In this document: positions 5,631 through 10,140 of the stretch, one piece after another
Position numbering within the stretch: position 1 is the stretch's first letter
How the letters are laid out: every line of letters begins with the position of its first letter
Assembly: GCA_011390855.1 (NCBI GenBank)
Contig: JAABRN010000283.1
Coordinates: forward strand, 1 to 10,140
DNA length: 10,140 nucleotides
From: Hydrogenophaga sp.
GTDB taxonomy: Bacteria; Pseudomonadota; Gammaproteobacteria; Burkholderiales; Burkholderiaceae_C
Direction: 5' to 3'
Notes under the pieces: generated by a model
What the model was told of the DNA's origin: nothing
Databases searched by the model: none
The model's input: the letters and a program-made list of their open reading frames with translations, nothing else
Made by a program: the position numbers and the translations under genes

Positions 5631-5725
5631 CTCCGGTCGAGCCGTTGCGGCTGGCTGGCCATGAAGCGGCTCACCATTCCAGCCCCAAATGGGCACCTGT
5701 GGAAAGGTTCCATCACAATTCGCGC

Positions 5726-6298
5726 ATGAGTCTCGAACCCGACGCCCAGCTGATGTCCCTGATCGACCGCGTGGCCGCTCGCGATGAAGCCGCCCTCAAG
5801 GCGCTCTACCAGCTCACCTCATCCAAGCTCTACGGGCTGTCTCTTCGCGTGGTGCGCAACAGCGAGTGGGCTGAAGATGCGCTGCAAGACACTTTCCTGC
5901 AGATCTGGCGTACAGCACCCGACTACCGCGCCAGCCTCAGCCCACCCATGGCATGGCTGGGCCTGATCGTGCGCAGCCGGTCGCTGGACCTGCTTCGCCG
6001 CCGAAAGGCCGAGCGCGACCATCTCACCGACACCATGGACGAAGCCATGGCTGAAACCCTGGAGGGCGATTCGCCCAACCCCATGGACACCAGCCTGGCC
6101 AGCCAGCAGGCCTGGGCACTTCACCAGTGCCTGGGAAAGCTGGAAAACAAGCAGCGCGAAGTGGTCAGCCTGGCCTACTTGCGTGATCTGAGCCATGGCG
6201 AACTGGCGCAGCAGCTCAAGCTGCCCCTGGGCACGGTGAAAACCTGGATCCGGCGTGGGCTGGATCAGTTGCGCCAATGCATGGCGCGGTTTGCATGA
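5726..6298 (+). CDS. ECF-type sigma-70 family RNA polymerase sigma factor
   Basis: A 190-residue alternative sigma factor with only the two core DNA-binding regions. Region 2 covers about 20-96: LYGLSLRVVRN (35-45), AEDALQDTFLQIWR (49-62, the region 2.2 polymerase-contact helix) and MAWLGLIVRSRSLDLLRRRK (75-94, regions 2.3-2.4). Region 4 covers 132-187, with LENKQREVVSLAYL (139-152) and the helix-turn-helix LSHGELAQQLKLPLGTVKTW (155-174). The next gene encodes its likely RskA-type anti-sigma partner, 10 bp away. No good Shine-Dalgarno precedes 5726. An in-frame GTG at 5627 overlaps the cupredoxin stop as GTGA and would add 33 residues; I prefer 5726 because the homologous part begins there. 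The likely regulon includes its own operon and the divergent ferritin-like gene. Confidence 0.93.
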   Translation: MSLEPDAQLMSLIDRVAARDEAALKALYQLTSSKLYGLSLRVVRNSEWAEDALQDTFLQIWRTAPDYRASLSPPMAWLGLIVRSRSLDLLRRRKAERDHLTDTMDEAMAETLEGDSPNPMDTSLASQQAWALHQCLGKLENKQREVVSLAYLRDLSHGELAQQLKLPLGTVKTWIRRGLDQLRQCMARFA

Positions 6299-6308
6299 GG
6301 GGTGACCA

Positions 6309-7094
6309 ATGAACATCCATCACCACCCTGAACTGCTCGACCAACTGGCCGCCGCTTATGCGCTGGGCACCTTGCGCGGTGGCGCGCGCCGCCGATTTGA
6401 AACACTGGCCCGCGAACAGGCGCCAGTGCGCGCCGCGGCGCTGATCTGGCAAAGCCGCGTGGCCAGCATGAACGAGCTGCAGTCCGTCCAGACGCCCTCT
6501 CCCGCCGTGTGGACCCGCATCGACAACCTGGTGCAGGCCGAACGCGATCAGGCCACGATGGCTGCCCAACGCTCCAAACCAGCGAATGCCCCACCATCGG
6601 CTGGGGGCTGGTGGCGCAACCTCACCGTGTGGCGCAGTGCGTCGGCGGCAGGCGCACTGGCCACCGTGCTGGCCCTGGTGACCGCCGTGGGCCTGCGCGA
6701 CGACCTGGGAGCACAGATCGGTGAGCTGCAGGCACAACTGGAGGCCACGCCCGCCATCGAGTACGTGGCGGTGCTCAACGACGATCAGGCCGGCGCGGCC
6801 ATGCTGGTCACATTCGATCCCAAGAGCGCGCGCCTGACCTTGCAACGCGTGGGCGGCTTCCAGGAAGCCGCCGACAAGTCCCTGCAGCTGTGGGCATTGC
6901 CACCGTCGGGTGGTCCACGTTCGCTGGGCGTGCTCGGTGAAGACCGGGTCCTGCAGCTGACCGCAGGCGAGTCCGACGTGCGCGAAGTGCCCACCCTTGC
7001 GATCAGCCTGGAGCCCAAGGGCGGCGTGCCCAGCGAGACCGGCCCGACCGGACCGGTGCTGTTCAAGGGGGCCCTGATCCAGAAGATGTTGTGA
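6309..7094 (+). CDS. RskA-type membrane anti-sigma factor
   Basis: A 261-residue inner-membrane protein that should bind and hold the sigma factor encoded just upstream. The N-terminal cytoplasmic domain (about 1-75) has the RskA-like LAAAYALGTL (13-22) and a helical stretch with LIWQSRVASM (45-54). It has no zinc anti-sigma HxxxCxxC motif. A linker (80-107) leads to one membrane helix (about 108-129). A periplasmic domain (130-261) carries the pattern known from RskA C-terminal domains: MLVTFDPKSARLTLQRVG (outline), KSLQLWALPPSGGPRSLGVL (889-type sandwich in outline), and LAISLEPKGGVPS-TGPTGPVLF near the end. GAGGGG lies 6 nt before the ATG. Release is expected on an envelope signal by regulated proteolysis, as in the M. 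tuberculosis SigK/RskA system. The signal itself is unknown. Confidence 0.88.
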   Translation: MNIHHHPELLDQLAAAYALGTLRGGARRRFETLAREQAPVRAAALIWQSRVASMNELQSVQTPSPAVWTRIDNLVQAERDQATMAAQRSKPANAPPSAGGWWRNLTVWRSASAAGALATVLALVTAVGLRDDLGAQIGELQAQLEATPAIEYVAVLNDDQAGAAMLVTFDPKSARLTLQRVGGFQEAADKSLQLWALPPSGGPRSLGVLGEDRVLQLTAGESDVREVPTLAISLEPKGGVPSETGPTGPVLFKGALIQKML

Positions 7095-7115
7095 CAGGCT
7101 GAGCCATTCAGGCAC

Positions 7116-7640
7116 TCAGGCCAGGGCACCCGACGCATGAGCCTGGGGCCGCCTCGCGCGGCGCTCCAGGTCTGCCTTCAGTTCCAGGCGCCAATTCAGC
7201 GCAAAGGCCAGCTTCACCACCAGGAACAGCGGGCCAATCAGCAAGCCCACGATGTCGTCCACGAACGCCGGCTTGCGCCCTTCATAGTGGTGGCCCAGAA
7301 ACTGGATTCCCCAACCCACCACGAACAGGCCGATACCTGCCGTGAGCCACAGCGCCGTGGGCTGCACCGCCAGCACGTGGGCGAGAGCCAGGAATACAGC
7401 CAGCCAGGCTGCCATGACCGCGCCGAACCGCAGATCCAGCCGAAGGTAGAACAGCACGCTGGCCAGGCTCACCAGCATCGCAGGCGATACCGGCAGCCCA
7501 CCCACCAGCCAGACCGGGCGCGAGAGCAAGGTGGCCACCGCCAGCATGATCATGGGCACACCCACCACGTGTGTGGCCACGTTGCGCGCATCCAGGTGGT
7601 AGGCGGCGTAGTGCGACAGGTGATCGGTCAGGGTTTTCAT
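7116..7640 (-). CDS. DUF962 / Mpo1-like integral membrane protein
   Basis: A 174-residue membrane protein of the family that includes yeast Mpo1, an iron-dependent dioxygenase for 2-hydroxy fatty acids; bacterial members are mostly uncharacterised. The family's conserved histidine blocks are visible: HLDARNVATHVVGVP (15-29, with His15, Asn20, His24 and Pro29) and FLGHHYEGRKPAF (114-126, with His117, His118 and Glu120). About four hydrophobic segments lie near 25-39, 43-65, 73-92 and 95-115, with another at 128-147. The C-terminus is basic and Ala-rich. The start codon has only a weak GGAAT upstream. The gene converges with the anti-sigma gene (21 bp apart, no obvious terminator) and diverges from the Crp/Fnr-type regulator. 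Family assignment is firm; enzyme activity is inference. Confidence 0.88.
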   Translation of the reverse strand: MKTLTDHLSHYAAYHLDARNVATHVVGVPMIMLAVATLLSRPVWLVGGLPVSPAMLVSLASVLFYLRLDLRFGAVMAAWLAVFLALAHVLAVQPTALWLTAGIGLFVVGWGIQFLGHHYEGRKPAFVDDIVGLLIGPLFLVVKLAFALNWRLELKADLERRARRPQAHASGALA

Positions 7641-7697
7641 GGGGCATTCCAGATGTTGACGTGGCCCGCATGTTCATTCACGCTCGCCTTCAACGTC

Positions 7698-7713
7698 TGT
7701 CGGGCAGCCGACA
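7698..7713. promoter_or_regulatory. dyad TGTCGG-N4-CCGACA before the regulator gene
   Basis: A perfect 6+6 bp inverted repeat with a GCAG spacer lies 3 bp before the ATG at 7717 and 39 bp before the alternative ATG at 7753. It sits in the 76 bp region shared with the divergent DUF962 gene. A 16 bp two-fold site is the usual size for Crp/Fnr-family binding, so autoregulation is possible, but the half-sites are not the classic TGTGA or TTGAT. Confidence 0.35.
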
Positions 7714-7716
7714 CAA

Positions 7717-8460
7717 ATGACCGCACTGGTGTTTTCCCCTACGCATTGCCCCATGGACACAGTTCCCGCCCAGTACCTGCCCATCCTGCAATCGGGCCGC
7801 TGGTTCCGCCAGTTGCCGCCGGCGTTTGCCGATGCGCTGGTCGCCATGGGTCAACTGCGTCAGCTTCGGGCGGGCGAGGTGCTGTTTCTGCGGCAAAGCC
7901 CGCCGTGCGGCCTGTACGCGGTGATTGCCGGGTCGGTGCGCATCTCCGGCCACGACGGTGCGCCCGAAGCCACACGCGAGACCCTGCTGGTGCTGCTGGG
8001 TCCGCCGGCATGGTTCGGGGAAATATCGGTGTTCGACAACGCGGCGCGCACCCACGATGCCCACGCACACGAATCCACCACCGTGCTGCAAGTGCCACAC
8101 CGCGAGCTGCAAACCTGGCTGGAGCAGCACCCCCGGCACTGGCGCGACCTGGGTCTGCTCATGGCCGACAAGATGCGCCTGGCATTCGTGAGCCTGGAGG
8201 AACAGACCGCACTGACCAGCGCGCAGCGACTGGCCCGCCGCCTGTTGCTGATGGCCAGAGGCTACGGTCTGGGCGCGAACGAACAAGCCACACGACGCGT
8301 GCTCGGCATCACGCAGGAAGAACTGGCACACATGCTGGGCCTGACCCGCCAGACCACCAACCAGCTGCTGCACGATTTGCGTGAGCGACAGATCGTGCGC
8401 GTCTCACGCGGCGAAATCGAGATCCTGGATCTGGAAGCGCTGCAGGCGCTTGGGCATTGA
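7717..8460 (+). CDS. Crp/Fnr family transcriptional regulator
   Basis: A 247-residue DNA-binding regulator. The N-terminal cyclic-nucleotide-binding-like beta roll covers about 30-150: WFRQLPPAFADAL, LRAGEVLFLRQ, GLYAVIAGSVRIS, and WFGEISVFDNAARTHDA (the phosphate-binding-cassette position, with GE and a following Arg-Thr). A long dimer helix follows. The C-terminal winged helix-turn-helix (196-247) has ITQEELAHMLGLTRQTTNQL, the usual Crp/Fnr recognition pattern. No N-terminal Cys cluster for an iron-sulfur centre is visible, so it is not a canonical Fnr. Whether it binds cAMP cannot be decided from sequence. Two starts are possible, 7717 (12 extra residues, chosen as the longer) and 7753; neither has a good Shine-Dalgarno. 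The 7753 start would free the dyad at 7698-7713 to act as an operator or leader element. Divergent from the DUF962 gene. Confidence 0.9.
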   Translation: MTALVFSPTHCPMDTVPAQYLPILQSGRWFRQLPPAFADALVAMGQLRQLRAGEVLFLRQSPPCGLYAVIAGSVRISGHDGAPEATRETLLVLLGPPAWFGEISVFDNAARTHDAHAHESTTVLQVPHRELQTWLEQHPRHWRDLGLLMADKMRLAFVSLEEQTALTSAQRLARRLLLMARGYGLGANEQATRRVLGITQEELAHMLGLTRQTTNQLLHDLRERQIVRVSRGEIEILDLEALQALGH

Positions 8461-8466
8461 TGGACG

Positions 8467-8498
8467 AAAAAAAACCGGCGCAATGCGCCGGCTCTTTT
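8467..8498. terminator. bidirectional intrinsic terminator
   Basis: CCGGCGC-AAT-GCGCCGG (8475-8491) is a perfect 7 bp GC-rich stem with a 3 nt loop. Eight A (8467-8474) precede it and CTCTTTT (8492-8498) follows. It can therefore end the regulator transcript on the plus strand and, with a better U-tract, the RRM protein transcript on the minus strand. It sits in the 56 bp gap between these convergent genes. Confidence 0.9.
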
Positions 8499-8516
8499 CA
8501 GGACAAGCCTGCTGGA

Positions 8517-8813
8517 TCAGTAACGACCAGCGCCCGAACGGTAACCACCGCCGGTGCTGCCGGCTTCTTTTGGCCGGGACACGTTGACAACGATCGAGCG
8601 GCCGTCAACCGATTGACCATTGAGGCCATCGATAGCGGATTGGGCTTCTGCTTCCGAACCCATTTCGACAAAGCCGAAGCCCTTCGAGCGGCCGCTTTCG
8701 CGGTCGGTCATGACCTTGGCGGAAGCCACTGCACCGTATTCGGAGAAGTTGCTGCGCAGGCTGTCGTCGGTCACGGAGTAGGGCAGGTTGCCCACGTAAA
8801 GTTTGCTGCTCAT
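8517..8813 (-). CDS. small RRM-domain RNA-binding protein
   Basis: A 98-residue protein made of a single RNA recognition motif plus a short glycine-rich tail. RNP2 is KLYVGNL (4-10) and RNP1 is SKGFGFVEM (43-51), with the aromatic residues that stack on RNA bases. The tail STGGGYRSGAGRY closes the protein. Small single-RRM proteins like this occur in cyanobacteria and many proteobacteria and are often linked to cold or stress responses, probably as RNA chaperones; the exact role here is unknown. The ATG at 8813 has AAAGG (plus-strand 8821-8825) 7 nt upstream. Longer in-frame starts (8924) add residues with no RRM homology. Transcription should end at the shared terminator at 8467-8498. A gene-poor stretch of about 400 bp lies upstream. 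Confidence 0.93.
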   Translation of the reverse strand: MSSKLYVGNLPYSVTDDSLRSNFSEYGAVASAKVMTDRESGRSKGFGFVEMGSEAEAQSAIDGLNGQSVDGRSIVVNVSRPKEAGSTGGGYRSGAGRY

Positions 8814-9153
8814 AGGAGAGCCTTTCGATAGAAGCGTGTTCGGCCAGAAAAATGGCCTCACGACGCGGGGAGATGACGGTCTCTTGCGATTCCGCCTGAA
8901 AAGGGTGTCGCACCAAAGGTGCATCCGAACTCAAGGGCACACGGGAAGTGGGCCATCGGTCGGGGTTGTGCCAGGCGACTGGCGAGTGGAAGGAGCTCGG
9001 CTGTGTGCGCCGCAAGCGGGCAACTGCCGTGTGTGTATGGAGCCAGAAAAGGAGCCCAGCGGTTCGCGGCTTGGCGAAAGAGACTGGTTCGGCGAGGAGC
9101 CGAGAGCGAAGCCGGTGCGCAAGATTTGCGGTTTGCGGCAACCTCTTTAGATC

Positions 9154-9170
9154 AGCGTGGGGCCCACGCT
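9154..9170. other. perfect hairpin AGCGTGG / CCACGCT
   Basis: A 7 bp perfect stem with a GGC loop between queF and the RRM gene. No U-tract follows on either strand, so it may be a leader element or a weak transcript end. Confidence 0.4.
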
Positions 9171-9189
9171 CGTCCAGAAAGGAATCTAC

Positions 9190-9211
9190 TGATGATAAGG
9201 GCGAATCATCA
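9190..9211. promoter_or_regulatory. inverted repeat TGATGAT-N8-ATCATCA
   Basis: Perfect 7 bp arms separated by AAGGGCGA, in a locally AT-rich patch just past the possible small ORF after queF. The size and spacing fit a regulator-binding dyad for the RRM promoter region. No specific protein can be named. Confidence 0.3.
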
Positions 9212-9213
9212 AT

Positions 9214-9312
9214 TTACCTAATGTTCTTTTCGGCGTCTTTTTTGTGGTCCCACTTCCAGCACCCTTTGTCCTGCCAGTCATCGAACCGGCCAACTGCGGC
9301 TTGTGTGGTCAC
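9214..9312 (-). CDS. possible 32-residue protein overlapping the queF stop codon
   Basis: A GTG codon (9312-9310) overlaps the queF TGA as GTGA, the arrangement typical of translational coupling, and opens a 32-codon frame ending in TAA. The product would have a hydrophilic tail rich in Asp, Lys and Trp: [10 protein letters not shown], then [15 protein letters not shown] do not recognise it. The codons are less GC-rich than in neighbouring genes (AAA, GAA, ATT, AGG). The frame also runs back open through queF, so an open frame alone proves nothing. It may be a real small protein or chance. Confidence 0.25.
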   Translation of the reverse strand: MTTQAAVGRFDDWQDKGCWKWDHKKDAEKNIR

Positions 9313-10140
9313 TGGCGCGCCGTGCGTACGTTCGGCGGCGGCAGTTGCGGGTGGCTGCTGCGCCAGGGGTTGATGTCGAGCCCGCCGCGGCGGGTGTAGC
9401 GGGCGTAGACCATGAGTTTGGCTGGCTTGCAGCGCGCCATGATGTCGCTGTAGATGCGCTCGACGCACTGTTCGTGGAATTCGTTGTGGTTTCGGAAGCT
9501 CACGATGTACTGCAAGAGGCCGGCCTGATCGATCTGCGGGCCGCTGTAACGGATTTGCACACTGCCCCAGTCGGGCTGGCCGGTCACCAGGCAATTGCTC
9601 TTGAGCAGGTCACTGACCAGGGTTTCTTCCACCGGCTTTTCGTCAAACGCTGCCGTGAGCAGATCAGGCGCGGGTTCATAGCGGGTGCACTCCACATCGA
9701 GCCGGTCGATCGACAGGCCATCCAGCTCCTGCACCGGTTCGCAGTCGAACAGCTCGGGCAGCAGCAGGCGAACGCCAGGGGAAGACTGCACCACCCCACC
9801 CTGCCAGATGGCCGCACCCACGTCGCTGCGAATGCGGTCACGCACCGCATCTGCGCTCTCGAAACGTGTGTTGTTGAAGCTGTTCAGATAGAGCTTGAAG
9901 GACTTGCTCTCGACGATGTGTGTGCTCTCGCAGGGAATGGTGATGTGCGCCAGCGCCACCATCGGCTTGCCGCGCAGGTTGAGCCAGCTCAGCTCAAACA
10001 CCGTCCACAAGTCGGCACCCAGAAAGGGCAGACTGCCCTTGATGCCAATCTCGGTCCGCTTGGGCTCGCGTGGCAGAGGAAACAGCAGCGAAGCGTCGTA
10101 CTCATCGGCGTAGGCAGACGCCTTGCCAAGCGGGGAGTGT
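9309..10140 (-). CDS. queF: NADPH-dependent 7-cyano-7-deazaguanine reductase (5' end outside window)
   Basis: Reduces preQ0 to preQ1 in the cytosol, the last free-base step of queuosine synthesis for tRNA wobble position 34. The visible 276 or so residues are the long, bimodular (E. coli-type) form. The N-terminal SPLGK and LLFPLPR lead to EIGI and [17 protein letters not shown]. The NADPH motif [13 protein letters not shown] follows. The catalytic part is [13 protein letters not shown], where the nucleophile Cys has its codon at 9591-9593 and the Asp of QPDW assists. Substrate-binding [13 protein letters not shown] and the C-terminal [15 protein letters not shown] close it. The end RTARQ resembles the usual QueF terminus, so the 3' end is intact; only the first few residues are missing beyond 10140. 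The upstream region, where a preQ1 riboswitch could sit, is not in the window. Confidence 0.95.
   Translation of the reverse strand, partial: HSPLGKASAYADEYDASLLFPLPREPKRTEIGIKGSLPFLGADLWTVFELSWLNLRGKPMVALAHITIPCESTHIVESKSFKLYLNSFNNTRFESADAVRDRIRSDVGAAIWQGGVVQSSPGVRLLLPELFDCEPVQELDGLSIDRLDVECTRYEPAPDLLTAAFDEKPVEETLVSDLLKSNCLVTGQPDWGSVQIRYSGPQIDQAGLLQYIVSFRNHNEFHEQCVERIYSDIMARCKPAKLMVYARYTRRGGLDINPWRSSHPQLPPPNVRTARQ

Larger units (their letters stand above)
8814..9213 (-). other. long gene-free stretch upstream of the RRM gene, possible structured leader
   Basis: I see no convincing gene in these 400 bp. The stretch holds several dyads: GGCCA-N6-TGGCC (8842-8857) close to the RRM ribosome site, GCACC-AAA-GGTGC (8910-8922), TCGGC/GCCGA alternatives near 9090-9105, and AGCGTGG-GGC-CCACGCT (9154-9170). 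A perfect inverted repeat TGATGAT-N8-ATCATCA (9190-9211) lies at the far end. There is also a tandem TTTGCGG repeat (9125-9138). It could be an RNA leader controlling the RRM gene, the 3' end of queF, or both. I could not place a convincing sigma-70 promoter. Confidence 0.4.

Noticed and set aside
6216..7115. A 299-codon minus-strand open frame opposite the anti-sigma gene
   Set aside because: Shadow of the RskA-type gene; composition is His/Gln/Gly-rich and it overlaps the end of the sigma gene.
7137..8384. A 415-codon plus-strand open frame covering the DUF962 gene and most of the Crp/Fnr gene
   Set aside because: It is antisense to one clear family protein and out of frame with another. 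The product is Gln/His/Arg/Ala-rich with no domain pattern.
9301..10140. A preQ1 riboswitch for queF
   Set aside because: The 5' end of queF and its leader are beyond the window, so nothing can be said.

Overview
The window is a high-GC, gene-dense piece of a betaproteobacterial chromosome. Protein types, weak Shine-Dalgarno use and an intergenic GC-rich hairpin repeat suggest Burkholderiales, probably Comamonadaceae (for example a Hydrogenophaga-like organism). This taxonomic call is an inference from sequence character, not from a search. I see no rRNA, tRNA, CRISPR array, insertion sequence or prophage.

Left part (1-2632): the 5' two-fifths or so of a pyrophosphate-type phosphofructokinase gene (minus strand) lies back to back with an acetylpolyamine amidohydrolase / class II histone-deacetylase-like gene (plus strand). 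The 224 bp between them hold a strong interrupted hairpin next to an A-tract and a perfect 12 bp palindrome. Convergent to the deacetylase gene is a DUF3455 lipoprotein gene. A cluster of GC-rich hairpins, probably a dispersed intergenic repeat, follows.

Centre (2633-7094): this is the most interesting part. A Tat-exported ferritin-like protein (minus) is divergent from a five-gene plus-strand array: DUF3034 outer-membrane-type protein, exported group 1 truncated haemoglobin, exported cupredoxin, ECF sigma factor, and RskA-type membrane anti-sigma factor. In the 257 bp divergent region I found two near-identical promoter-like motifs pointing outward, each TTGAATCCA followed 14 or 15 nt later by GCGTATT. 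This equals TGAATCC-N16/17-CGTATT, the geometry of ECF promoters. The simplest model is an autoregulated ECF/anti-sigma circuit that switches on an envelope haem/iron/copper protein set in both directions at once. The globin has lost the usual polar distal residues (Tyr B10 and Gln E11 positions are Val and Leu), which hints at unusual ligand chemistry.

Right part (7095-10140): a DUF962/Mpo1-like membrane protein gene (minus) is divergent from a Crp/Fnr-family regulator gene (plus). A bidirectional terminator separates the regulator from a small RRM RNA-binding protein gene (minus). That gene is preceded by about 400 bp of gene-poor sequence with several hairpins, possibly a structured leader. 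The window ends in the 3' part of queF (queuosine biosynthesis, minus). A possible 32-residue ORF overlaps the queF stop codon as GTGA.
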